NCBI GenBank assembly: GCA_030674155.1
Contig: CM060323.1
Coordinates: 39,822,614 to 39,886,613, forward strand
DNA: 64,000 bases
Direction: 5' to 3'
Source of the DNA: Stramonita haemastoma
Lineage: Eukaryota > Mollusca > Gastropoda > Neogastropoda > Muricidae
This document shows, in pieces, positions 1-11,842 of the stretch. The stretch's first letter is position 1; every line of letters begins with the position of its first letter. The notes under the pieces are model-generated. The model saw nothing but the letters and a program-made list of their open reading frames with translations, searched no databases and had not been told where the DNA came from. A program made the position numbers and the translations under genes.

Positions 1-741
1 GGTTGGGTTTTTTTTTTTCATGATGACAATCGAGAGTTCACACAAAATATATTCCAATCTTCTTTTTAATAATTATAGTCCAAATGAGTGCTCAAGGGCT
101 GAAGAGAGTAAGAAAACTTCACACACTTATTCAAAATTTTTATGTACAGAGTGAAATAACCCTGATAGGACCCTGTTTTCTTCATGTTAGAACCCTGTTT
201 TCTTTCCTATCTGTTTTCTTTATTAAAAAAAAAAGTTTAAGAATAAAAAAAAAACCTTAAACATATGTTAAGAAATTGATCAACCGGGGTACATACACTT
301 AGAATCTGAAATTTTCACACAAAAAACACAGTATAAAAATGTTAACGATCAACATTACAAAGAGAAGCGAAAAAAATCTCCTAAGGGACTCTGATAAATT
401 ATATTCATGTATAATCTATTTTTAGCCCTGCTTACAAAGAAATAGTCACATAAACCTTCTTAAAATCTACCAAATGCAAAAATGCCTAAGTATGTAAGAA
501 AAATAGCAATCATTCAAAATCAAGGAAAAATATGGCACAAAGCTTCTTACAGCTTACTTAGAATCTCTTTCCATCACAATACTGAGACTTTTTTTTTAAT
601 TACCTCCCTGTGAGATTGCTTTATAAAAAACAACATGTCAGCTATAATGGAGAACATTTGAAAAAAAAGACATTTAGTTCTTTCTGTTATCCTGCCATTT
701 GGATTCAGTAGAACAGACTATTTAAAAAAAACTGCTGTGTG

Positions 742-816
<75 letters not shown>

Positions 817-915
817 ATCACCAAATAAAATAAAAAAATGTTGTTCACACCAAGTGTTCAGACAAGTATTTTCGAAGCAAGCAGTGTTGTTCCTTTCCAC
901 TGCTCTTCTACTCAC
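1..915. repeat. AQR intron sequence with long (CA)n
   Basis: No AQR exon was recognised left of 916. The stretch is AT-rich intron with an uninterrupted CA microsatellite at about 744-815. The ORFs crossing it are translations of the dinucleotide repeat. Confidence 0.7.
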
Positions 916-2492
916 CTCCCAAGCTGGGACTCGCTCTCGGAACTTTTCGTTGACAATGGCAACAATCTGCATGACGTGAGACATGGTGGCCTGCGGACAA
1001 GACAACAATCACCCAGTCCAGTTCACTTCATATTCATTCCTCAAACACAAACTCACCATTTTTGGCATCACAGCATCAACAACAACAAAAAAGATTAAAA
1101 TATTCAAAATCCCATTCTTCATTTCAGTCACACTGATACCAATCTGCAAGAACAACAAAAAAATCCAGTCACTGCTGATATTCTGAGACTCTGCTGATTT
1201 TCAAAAGTTTCAAAACCCTATCTTAAGTCAACTGTAGTAGTGTTTTGTTTGGGGAGGGGGGTTGTGCTAAAATCAGACTGGACAGTGTAAGTGAATGACA
1301 CAAGGTGAGCCCTTCCTTCTTTTTCAGCAATCCTTATTATGTAAGCCTTTCACTAATTTCAGCATTGAGTAACCCTTCCTCCTTTTTCAGCATTCCTTAC
1401 AGGTAACAGCCAGCTTCTAATCTGCAGTCCAAAATTTGCCAACCACATAGAACAAAAAGCTTCAAACACTGGCAACCAAAGAAGAAAAGTGAGTGTGCAC
1501 TAGACACTCATGTTCTTAAAACTAACACACAAACCTCAACCAAAGCTGTATTTTGAAAATAAATGATTACTCTACATCACAATCTGCAATCAGGTTAAAG
1601 TGACCAAATGACTACAATCTGTTGTCAACCCTCAGAGTTGTGACAGACTGTAATGGCAGCTATGAAAAAGGCAAAACTAAGCACCAGTCTAGATCTGATC
1701 GTCAGTAGGATCAGCTATACTTCAATGCGATAGGCGTGAGTTCAGATCCCCATATTTCCCCAGCTGTGAATGGGGACCTGACTGACCTTTCAGGGATCAA
1801 GAAGGTTACAATATAAGGATCGATATGTCTCCTACTATTCATTTTTGAGACACTAAAATTTCTCATATCTCACTCCTGTGTGCCCACTCTGGTTATGGGA
1901 TATTTTTTTTTTTTTTATCTTTTGCCAAAATCGTTTGTAAAAAACATGACCATCTGACTTCATTTTAAACCCAATTCTACTGAAGCATTAGCACTAATCC
2001 AAAACAATACTGTGCTGAAAAATTCAGCTTTTCATAAGGCATCACGAGTATAATCAGGCACCAAAATTTCCAATTCTTTTCTTTATTTCAAAAGGGCAAC
2101 GTTATACAGCTAATCAAGGTGTCACAATTTGTCTTTTTTTTTTCAAAGCAATAAATTTTCAGGAAACAGAGGCTTACCTTGTCAGAAAAATGTGGCCATA
2201 GATAGTTTTCCAGGTAGCGACTGTAACAGATGGTTTTAAAACTGCATTATTAAGGTGAAAGTCACATTACAAGATAATGTATCATAACTGAAAATCTACA
2301 ATCATAATATATAAGGAACTGAGAATGAATTCTGACAAATTCCACTTCATGCCCCACAATACTGACTTTACTCCACACAATCCCAGATCTCATCAAAAGT
2401 TTTATAGGGTTTTTTTATTACCTAAAATAATCATTGTTTTAAATTTTCAAAAAGGCATACCCCATGCATACTTCACTATATTGCTAAGTCAC

Positions 2493-2557
<65 letters not shown>

Positions 2558-4049
2558 CACCATAACTGTCATTTTTTTCTTTACCTTAACTTTTACATAA
2601 AATTCACAAATGTCTCCGCTCCCCTAAAATATACACACACTTTCTCTTTTTATCCTCCACTCTGATGTACTTGCTATCTCTAATTCCAACAAACAACCTT
2701 TTATCAACCTCTTCCTTTCGTCTGTAATAATACCTTCTGTCTGATCATACCTTGTGCAAAATCAATCTTGATATAAGACTTCATGGTAACACTTGGACAA
2801 ACATCATAACCTAGCTGCCAACATGTCTTTACCTGTTGATTCTTCTAGTCCATAACTACCACACAAACAACTTTTAAATATATATATATTAAGAAGAAGA
2901 AACCAATACCTGAATTCCAGCATCATCAATCTTTTTGTTGAGAAACTGAAACCAAACAAAAAAAGTGCACATGTATAAATCATCATAGCAATACAATGAT
3001 TGCAACACAGTTTTAGCAAAGCTTTCAGAATACTTGGCAATAGTTACCACAATCTACTTAAAAACTTTTGTCTTATCTATGAAATGTTTGTTGTATGTAT
3101 GTGTTTATCAAAATAATGATAATCATCAATGCTAAACAATCCTTCCTGAGGTTTTCTTTGAAAAATGACTGGTATTCAAAGTTTATATTACAGTGACTAC
3201 ATATATATATACAAGTATGCAGTCAAACATGTAGGCATATGCATACACACAAATTCATACCATGAATAAATATACAGCCACAAAGCAAAATGTTGAACAC
3301 TTATTTTTTAATTAAAGCCAAAAGAAACAAAGCAAAAAAACACAAGAGCTAATTGAAGTATTTTGTCAATAGGTCATACAAAAAACCAAAACAAAGCATC
3401 TTAATAAAATAAAATAAAATTAAATTAAAATGAAAAGGGGAAAAAAGAAATGATTTGTTGATTTTCAAAGGTTAATACCTCATTCATTTGGTAATCTTTG
3501 ACATGCAATCTTTGATTTTTTTCATATATAGATTGTTATTCTATTCCTTTTTTATAAACACTGTGCTCCCAGTTCTAATCCAAGCCAATTTATCTTGATT
3601 TGACTCATGAATTACAGGATCCTGAACATGCATATTTGGATCTTCAGTACGTGTATACATACAAAAGGAATTAAGGCATTGCCAGGTCTGCACTTGAAGT
3701 TAACCTAAGAGATAAAAAAATCCCCACCCTTTAATTCACCAGACACCACCTAGATTTCAACCCACGACTATACGGACCCCTGGTATTGAAGCCAAACAGT
3801 CTTAACCACTCAGCTATAACATCTGTCCTTTTCCATCCCTTTTTAAGCTGTGATTTTAAAAACGCAAACAATAAACATGGAGACAACATTTACTCACTCT
3901 GTGCCAATCATTTCTTTGATGTATATGTCTTCTATGATCTGTTGACAGAAGATTACAAACATGACATCATCTTTACTTCTAAAACAGTGCATTCAGTAAA
4001 ACAGATCCTTTCAATGCCAATGCATGTGCGCAAGCATGCATTCATGCAT

Positions 4050-4104
<55 letters not shown>

Positions 4105-4277
4105 ACACCACACGCACACACACACACGCATTCTCTCTGTTTTTCTCTCTCTCTCCTTCTGTCCCAGAGTCATTCTGTCTCTGTTTCTCTATCTCTATCA
4201 ATTTGTCCCTATCTCTATGCATATTTTTCTCTCATATGCACACATCCCCCACCCCCACTCCCAACACATACACACAT

Positions 4278-4308
<31 letters not shown>

Positions 4309-4320
4309 CACACAAACACA

Positions 4321-4387
<67 letters not shown>

Positions 4388-6501
4388 TACACACACACAA
4401 AATGTAGCTGTGATACATTTCACAGACGAATATATCTCAGTTTTATACCCTTTACTCCATGTATGTATACATGTACTGGTCACACTTACCTGGGCATTGT
4501 AAGGCTTCTTCTGCTGGTCTGACCAGTATTCATTTGCCAGCTGAAACAGAAAGGTCACAGTTAGCTGAAGACAACATGTTCACATTTATAAATAAACTTT
4601 CTTTCTTTATTTAATTAACCAGTTTGGAAAAAAGGTCCTAGTGAAACTAGAGGCATGCAACTGTAGCCACTGTATACTCCACGAAATGATAGAGAAAGGG
4701 TCTTAGTGAAACTAGAGAGCATGCAACTCTAGCCACTGTACACTCCATGAAATGATAGAGAAAGGGTCCTACTCCTAGTGAAACTAGAGGCATGCAACTC
4801 TAGCCACTGTACACTCCATGAAATGATAGAGAAAGGGTCCTACTCCTAGTGAAACTAGAGGCATGCAACTCTAGCCACTGTACACTCCATGAAATGATAG
4901 AGAAAGGGTCCTACTCCTAGTGAAACTAGAGGCATGCAACTCTAGCCACTGTACACTCCATGAAATGATAGAGAAAGGGTCCTACTCCTAGTGAAACTAG
5001 AGGCATGCAACTCTAGCCACTGTACACTCCATGAAATGATAGAGAAAGGGTCCTACCCTAGTGAAACTAGAGGCATGCAACTCTAGCCACTGTACACTCC
5101 ATGAAATGATAGAGAAAGGGTCCTACTCTAGTGAAACTAGAGGCATGCAACTCTAGCCACTGTACACTCCATGAAATGATAGAGAAAGGGTCTACTCCTA
5201 GTGAAACTAGAGGCATGCAACTCTAGCCACTGTACACTCCATGAAATGATAGAGAAAGGGTCCTAGCGAAACTAGAGGCATGCAACTCTAGCCACTGTAC
5301 ACTCCACGAAATGATATGTCGTCCTTGACTGATGAACAACCTTCACATCAACTTATATGAATGTCCTCAAAAAGTATCCTTTGTTGAACATATAAATTAA
5401 TAACATAATAAAACTTATAAATTCATACTTCATTACTTACAAACTGTGGCAAGAGAGCAGTTACTTTAAACTTCCAGATGTACAAGATCTTTTTTTTTCT
5501 TTCTTTCTTTTTTTTTTTGTACAAGATCTGCCACCTCCAGGTTGTCTTCTTTGCACTATGTAACTGCCCTGTAGTTAATATTCAATATTTTGACCAATAT
5601 TTTAATCATGTAACAGTGATTGGTTATCTTACTGTCAGTGGATGGCTAAAACAAAGTACTATGGCCGTATATGGGTACAACTGAAAAACTTGAAGGAGAA
5701 GCCTAAGAAGCCTTTGACAGAGATAACAGATGAATTCTGCAAAATGATTGCTCTAAAAATAAAAAAAACTTTAAAAAAAACTTTTCAAGCAAGTTTCCGA
5801 GAGAGAGGTCAGAACTGCTAGGAATGATTTCATCAAAGATTCTGCAAAAAAGCTTGGAGTTTTTTTCTTATCCATAAACCCAGTTATGTGATCCATTTCT
5901 GAAATAATTTATCTTTTCAAAACCCCAACATAAAATCTAAAAATAAAACAAGATTTCCACAAAGCATATTAATACAAAGTTTAGATCTTTCAATTCAATA
6001 TAGTCATGAATCAATTCAAATCAAATGGAAAAACTAAATTTTCGACAAAAATCTAATTTATGTATTCTACCTAACTCAGTAACTGTAAACACTAACCCTA
6101 CATTAAGGGAGAGAACCCCTCTTTCCTTGTACACATGCTCTGTCCTCATTTGTATGCTTCTGTTGCCCAGTTGTGGGAGTTACATAGGGAAGGGTTAGAT
6201 GGTTGGTTGCCCAATAGCGGACAACCCATAGGGAATTAGAACATCGCAGAATTAAGACTTTTTTTCTTGTTCACTCAGTCACTGGCAAAAACATCTGGGG
6301 GGTTCTGTACCTGGTAGTATCATGAGTATATATGGAGTCTATATATATATCATAATTTATATGGTTCTGCTCTTCATGGTCACACAACATAATGAAAAAA
6401 AGTCTTACCTCTGTTAACCTGTCTTCTTGAATCTGTTCCACAGTTACAGAAGAACCCTTTGGCTTGGATTCTTTTTTCTCTTTGGGTTTTGTTGAAGTCA
6501 T
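916..6501 (-). CDS. AQR: AQR, intron-binding spliceosomal helicase, N-terminal part (6 exons, gene continues off left edge)
   Basis: Aquarius/IBP160 is an SF1 RNA helicase that binds the intron upstream of the branch point in spliceosomes. Exons in transcript order: 6409-6501 (Met start), 4490-4540, 3898-3938, 2910-2945, 2178-2220 and 916-990. All have GT-AG borders, and the phases join without a stop into 113 codons (339 nt). Readable landmarks typical of the AQR N-terminal helical region are LANEYWSDQQKKPYNAQ, IIEDIYIKEM, RLMMLEFSRYLENYLW and MQIVAIVNEKFRERVPAWE. The 41-nt third exon and 36-nt fourth exon are too short to appear as ORFs; they were found by their splice sites and phase. The start ATG follows an acceptor AG at 6506-6507, so a 5' UTR intron is likely. 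The helicase domain lies beyond position 1. Identity is from remembered family motifs and is strong. Confidence 0.93.
2494..2561. repeat. (CA)n microsatellite in AQR intron
   Basis: A near-perfect CA repeat with one CC interruption lies between the 2178-2220 and 2910-2945 exons. Confidence 0.9.
4050..4400. repeat. Compound (CA)n / (CT)n microsatellite in AQR intron
   Basis: CA runs at about 4050-4135 and 4260-4400 flank a CT-rich block. The whole compound repeat lies about 90 bp from AQR exon 2. ORFs here are repeat translations. Confidence 0.9.
4634..5318. repeat. About 66-bp minisatellite, about 10 copies, in AQR intron 1
   Basis: Tandem copies each contain ACTAGAGGCATGCAACTCTA, CACTGTACACTCCATGAAAT and GATAGAGAAAGGGTCCTA. 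Copies are nearly identical, differing mainly by small indels around the TACTCCTAG segment. This points to recent expansion. The array begins about 90 bp from the acceptor of AQR exon 2 (4540) and contains no obvious copy of that junction. Within the unit, ACTAGAG...CTCTAG forms a short imperfect inverted repeat. Confidence 0.93.
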
Positions 6502-6505
6502 TTTG
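6499..6505 (-). promoter_or_regulatory. AQR: AQR start codon just inside a 5' UTR splice acceptor
   Basis: On the minus strand a T-rich stretch ending in CACAG directly precedes CAAAATG. Four untranslated bases therefore separate a probable acceptor from the ATG. The upstream leader exon was not recognised; it should lie at higher coordinates, between about 6600 and 9000. Confidence 0.5.
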
Positions 6506-6549
6506 CTGTGAACAACAAAACACATTCACTAATACAGTAATAACATTTA

Positions 6550-6583
6550 AACAAACAAACAAACAAACAAACAAACAAACAAA
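6550..6583. repeat. (AAAC)n microsatellite upstream of AQR start
   Basis: A run of AAAC tetranucleotides lies about 50 bp upstream of the AQR start codon, in the probable 5' UTR intron. Confidence 0.9.
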
Positions 6584-6767
6584 CCTGTCAAGCCAGATAC
6601 AGAAATTATTTTCAGAAGAAAAAACACACAATGCCTAGAAAGGAGGACGAGATGGATGGAGTAGAATCTAGGTCACAGGTTTGTCATGTCGGGGGGATTT
6701 TTTAGACTCAGAATGGCTCCTGTCTTTCTTTCTTTCTTTTTATTCTTTTTTTTCTTGTATTTTTTTA

Positions 6768-7165
6768 TACCAAGAATGATGGAATAAGCACTCACATGCT
6801 TTTTTACATCCAGTCCCCGTGTGTATGGGGGAACGAGATAGCATAGTGGTTAGAACATTGCACTCGCAATTTGATGACCAGGATTTGATTCCCGTTTGAG
6901 GGGATTTTTTCATCTGGAGTTAACATCAGTGCTGACTCCACTCTCCCCAAAAGTCTTTCAGATGAGACTGTAAACCGAGGCCCCGTGTGCGAACGCACGC
7001 AGAACATCTTGCGCACACGTTAAATCCTGTTCCGCTTTTCGTAAGAGTAGGCCACTGTGTGCCGGTAGGAACAGATGACAATATTTACACAACTGCATAC
7101 ACACGGGGACTGGATGAAAAAAGCACATGAGTGCTTATCCCATTATCCTCGATATAAAAGAATAA
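6768..7165 (+). mobile_element. SINE family A: full copy preceded by an inverted tail fragment
   Basis: Positions 6827-7165 carry a tRNA-derived SINE in plus orientation. It has a tRNA-like head (TAGCATAGTGGTTAGAAC, then a box-B-like region), a body with GGGGATTTTTTCATCTGGAG and ACTCCACTCTCCCC, and a tail ending CCATTATCCTCGATATAAAA. Immediately before it, 6768-6826 holds the same tail reversed (TTTTTTACATCCAGTCCCCG). The two form an inverted pair. Confidence 0.85.
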
Positions 7166-7173
7166 ATAAAAAT

Positions 7174-7178
<5 letters not shown>

Positions 7179-7210
<32 letters not shown>
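7179..7210. repeat. (CA)n microsatellite
   Basis: A CA repeat directly follows the SINE tail at about 7165, a common place for microsatellite birth. Confidence 0.85.
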
Positions 7211-7213
<3 letters not shown>

Positions 7214-7214
7214 T

Positions 7215-8222
7215 CACACAGACACACACATTCAACAGAGCCCAGTCCATCAAGACAGAAAGAAAACGAAAAAACACTGCCAACATTCACATTTAATAAC
7301 GTAAACAACAACAAAAATGATTATATTGTTTTTGATGGACTCTCTGTGAGTATGGTACATCGCAATTCTTGTAATGAGTTGTCGACTGCTTCTCTAGTCT
7401 AAGGCCTAGTGATGTTGAATTGTTCATTCGTACTTACAAGACAATGATCACGGATGAGAATATTAGTTATTACCAAAAGTTTTCAAATTTATTGACATTA
7501 CAACGTCTGGTATAAGAAGATCTATAAGTAAATCTTACTTTCATCAATCAGTGAAAGAAAAAGAGTTTCCTTAGATGCTTCTTTCAGTTCACAACGTTGG
7601 TCTCACATGTACCGGAAGTAGGCCTATAAGTTTTTGATTACACCGGAATTTACCCAAAGAATTATGGTCAGAGTCCAATGTTTCATAAGAGTCTCATGTT
7701 GACAGAAGTACTGTTCCAATAGGCTAGGCTAAAAGTGATGTTGTCTTTGTCAAACTTGGACTGTACGACGTGTTTGGTTTTTTTTCGTGGCATTTTTATG
7801 CACGTTTTTAATTTTCCAATGGATCAATTCAAGTCGATCAAATTTTCCACTGCCACCAAGCCCATCGTACCGATTACCTCTCATTGGGCATTTGCACCTC
7901 ATGTCAAAGGTATCGAACTACTCAAATACTGAAACAGTTACAATATATTGTTCAACACGATAATCGAGCGCACAGATTAAGTGATTTTTTAAAAGTAGGC
8001 CTGGTGACCAGTTATAGTTTCTCCAACCTAGTCCCTGTAATTAAAGCAATGTATCAAAGATCCATATGAACAGTTTGCTTTCAGCTTGTTCCTTTTTTTT
8101 TTTCTTTTTATAGAAGTCAAGTCTTCATGGGTGCCCCCACAGTCGTCAGACTAAGGGATAGATAGATAAATAGATAGAAGAAAGCACTCTTGAATATATA
8201 GATTTCTAAGGCATATTTTTAG
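7215..8222. other. Spacer between AQR and the P450; no gene recognised
   Basis: Short ORFs at 7735-7932 and 7884-8069 show no recognised domain. The stretch is less repetitive than its surroundings and has several TAGGCCTA motifs. It is a reasonable place for the AQR leader exon or promoter, but no specific site can be supported. Confidence 0.4.
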
Positions 8223-8566
8223 TCGAATCTGATTAGGCTAGGCTATGGAGCATGCCTTTCCCCTGACCCCACTTTTGGTTCATGGATGAGCCTGCGTCAA
8301 AAACCGTTAATAAACCGTTACGGTATCGATTGATGTGTGATAGGCCTACCATACACAACAGCCAGACAGTTTAGATAATTAAATATTCGCTTTCGAATCT
8401 GGTTAGGCTAGGCTATGGAGCATGCCTTTCCCCTGACCCCACTTTCGGTTCATGGATGAACCTGCGTCAAAAACCGTTAATAAACCGTTACGGTATCGAT
8501 TGATCTGTGATAGGCCTACCATACACAACAGCCAGACACTTTAGATAATTTGATATTCGCTTTCGC
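8223..8566. repeat. 170-bp tandem duplication (2 copies)
   Basis: The segment starting TCGAATCTGATTAGGCTAGG at 8223 is repeated from 8393 with only a handful of substitutions. Both copies contain ACCGTTAATAAACCGTTACG and end near ATTCGCTTTCG. Confidence 0.93.
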
Positions 8567-8854
8567 AAGAAAAATGTGATATTCCTGTGGCCTATTAAAG
8601 CTGCCATCGAAAGATGATGATATTAACTTATTAAGTTTGTTCAAAATGTATGTAGCACAAAACAGAGAAGAAAATAAAACCTAGCAAATCTCTGGGCCTT
8701 TTGACGTTATGTTTGGGGAATGGGGAATCTTCTATCTCGATCTAACCCTTAGTCTGGCGACCACGGGGGCATCCCTGAAAACTTTACAACCAGTTCCCTC
8801 CATTCCTCTCCCTGTTCTGCCTCTCTCCAAATTTGGTTGATTTCTAGGTTGTAG

Positions 8855-9362
<508 letters not shown>

Positions 9363-10560
9363 ATTACCATTTGATGATGTTGTCCTCCCATCTCTTCCTT
9401 GGTCTGCCTCTTTTTCTTCCTCCTTGGACAGTGCCTTACAGTATTGTTTTTGCAAGTCCTTTTGATATTTGCATGCCCGTACCATTTAAGTTTACGCTTC
9501 TTTACTATTGATAGAAGGTTTTCGTAGGGACCAATGGTTTGCTAGATTCTGTTATGCACGTCTTCGTTGCTTATGTGGTCTCTGTAGGAGATGCCAAGGA
9601 GTCTCCAGGAGCATTTTATCTGAACCACCTGTTCTCTTCTCTCCAAATCAGCAGTCAGGGTCCACGATTCACAGGCATACAGAAATTTATATGGATACAT
9701 ATATAATATAAATATATATGTACATATATTATGTATAGATAGATAGAGATATAGATATGAGTTTTATAACAAGGGAGCGCATTAGTCTAATCTTGAAGTT
9801 GAGTGAAATATTTTTATCTTTCCAGATGGAGTTTAGTTTTGACAGTGCTGTTATTGTCTGTGCAATCCTGCATATTAATACCTCTGGCTTGGACCCCTTG
9901 TCTGATACAACTGCTCCTAAGTACTTGAAGCTTTGAACCATTTCCAACTTCTGATCATTGTCCCTGATATCAGTGCTGATACCCTTGGCTTTAACTGATT
10001 GGTCATCAGTTTGGTCTTCTCTGCACTGATTTCCATAATGTATGTTTTAGAGGCCTTGTTCAGGTGTTCTGTTAAGCTGGAAAGCTCTTGTTCTGATCCT
10101 GCTAGTCCATCGATATCATGATCTGCGAAACAGAGATTTGTGATCATTCTGCCACCAATGCTAACTGATCCTTTATCAGTTTATGGTGTTCCAGTGCATC
10201 AGCCATGATTGATTGATTCTCTCAAGGAAGATGTTGAAAAGAGTGGGTGAGAGTAGACAGCCCTGCCTTACTCCAAATGTTGTTCGAAACCACTCTCCTA
10301 TGTTGCTGTTGTAGTACACTGCACTGGTGGCCTTGTCATACAGTTCTTTTATGACTCTGATCAGGTTTGCGTTGATGCTGTACAAATTCATGGTTTCCCA
10401 CAAAGCTGCATGCCACACCCTGCCAAATGCCTTCTTATAATCAATAAATATGTGGTAGAGCTCTTGAAGGTGCTGCTCACAGAGTATTCTGATGTTGAAC
10501 ATCTGTTCAGGTGTGCTACGCCCTGCGCAGAAACCTTGGAAACCCTATGTTAGTATAAAA
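9363..10560 (-). mobile_element. LINE (RTE/jockey-like) reverse transcriptase remnant, frame-broken
   Basis: Read on the minus strand, about 10176-10502 gives reverse transcriptase blocks (FIDYKKAFGRVWHAALWET, then FRTTFGVRQGCLLSPTLFN). About 9917-10147 continues with a degenerate FADHD box in place of FADD and AGSEQELSSLTEHLNKAS, then EISAEKTKLM. About 9729-9947 gives FKYLGAVVSDKGSKPE and a thumb-like segment. The C-terminal end decays through 9363-9720. Frames change between blocks, so the copy is dead. The endonuclease domain was not recognised. Confidence 0.85.
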
Positions 10561-11565
10561 GGATACAAGGGAGGTCATAAGGTTTGTATCCAACCAAGTT
10601 GTCAGTCTTAGCTAGATCAAACATAAGGGGTGGGGGTGTTTCGAGGGGGTGCTGGGAGTGTTGTTCATGGGCTAGATGTTGTGTATACAACTATTGAACT
10701 ATTTTCTTTCACCATTAAGATAGCTGCATTCTGACTTCAGGGATGGTATCAAAATAAACATAACACCTGTATGCATGTGTTTGTTTGTGTGTGGGGGGGG
10801 GGGGGGGGGGGGTTGTTTGGGGGTTTTGGGGTTTGTTTGGGGTTGTTGTTTTTTTTTTTGGGGGGGGGGTCAATTAGCCTTCAGCTCTTAATGGCATCAA
10901 ATGGCCTACTCTTCCAAAAGGCAGAATGTGTGTATAACATGTGTGCAAGATTTCTGCATGCATTCACACATGGGTTTATAGTATCACCCCCCTACCTGTC
11001 ACTGTGTCAGTATAAATAGCATCCCCCACCTTCTGGAAATTCTGTGCCAGGAATTCCCTCTTTTCTAACCCTCTCTTTGTTTCTGCCTTGGTCAGGACTT
11101 TTCTTCCTGTCACCTCCTTCTTGTCTATTTTCTGCCTTCTTGGTCTGTTCTCCTGCCTGTTTTTTTCAGAAAGATTTGAATAACAATTCTCTCCAACGCT
11201 GAATTAGAATGTGGTGGGCCTGACTTGTCAGGCGCTTAACGGCAGCGCAGCTCATTTTCTCTCATATGACAAAAACAACTGTGGTTGGTGTTTGAGGGGT
11301 TGGCAAAGAAGAAGTCTAATCTGAAGGACTTTCAGGAAAGTGGAGTCAGTACTGGTGTAAACATCAGAGGAAATATTCCCTCAAACATCCTTCATACAAA
11401 ACATACCATATGTATATGAGCAATGAGATAATATAGTCACAATCTAAATGTTAGTATGTTTGATCAGACATTATTCATCCAGGATGAAAACCCCCCAAAT
11501 GGCAGTGAAGGGTTAAAAAGCAAGAAAAAGTACTAACAGCGGTTAAGTAACCATGGGTTTTCAAG
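10561..11565. other. Spacer upstream of P450: G-rich tract and dispersed repeats
   Basis: A pure G run and T/G tract lie at about 10791-10869. About 10990-11215 is a dispersed repeat whose reverse complement recurs near 57600-57800 (shared GAGGGAATTCCT and GGCAGAAACAAAGAGA). The P450 first exon was looked for here (signal anchor followed by a PPGP-type hinge) and not seen. Confidence 0.6.
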
Positions 11566-11806
11566 GCTGTGTTGGTTGAAAAATGGTTGCAGGATCCACA
11601 GGAGAAGTTCAGGATCTGGAGGAAGCAGTGTGGAGACATCTTCAGCCTCCAGGTGGGTGGCAAAACGCTGGTGGTCATCAGCTCGTTTGACCTGCTGAAA
11701 GAAGCCTTCATCCAGTTCGGACACTTCTTCTCTCAACGTCCTGACCTCTTCCTTCTTGACTTCATTGGAAGAAAAAGAGGTAAAAAAAAAAAAAAGATAA
11801 ATAAAA

Positions 11807-11842
<36 letters not shown>

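Noticed and set aside
3786..4558. Long ORFs rich in His/Thr or Cys/Val around CA repeats (also 31455-31785, 40233-40784, 55084-55510 and 56396-57118)
   Set aside because: They are translations of dinucleotide microsatellites, open on both strands because the repeat has no stop codon.
4634..5318. Regular repeat array considered as a CRISPR
   Set aside because: The units are contiguous with no variable spacers, inside an animal intron. It is a minisatellite.
7735..8069. Two short ORFs (65 and 61 codons) upstream of AQR
   Set aside because: No domain, no splice or codon signal, and length expected by chance.
10176..10502. Reverse transcriptase ORF considered as a retroviral pol
   Set aside because: Motifs fit a non-LTR LINE; no protease, integrase or LTR is near, and the frames are broken.
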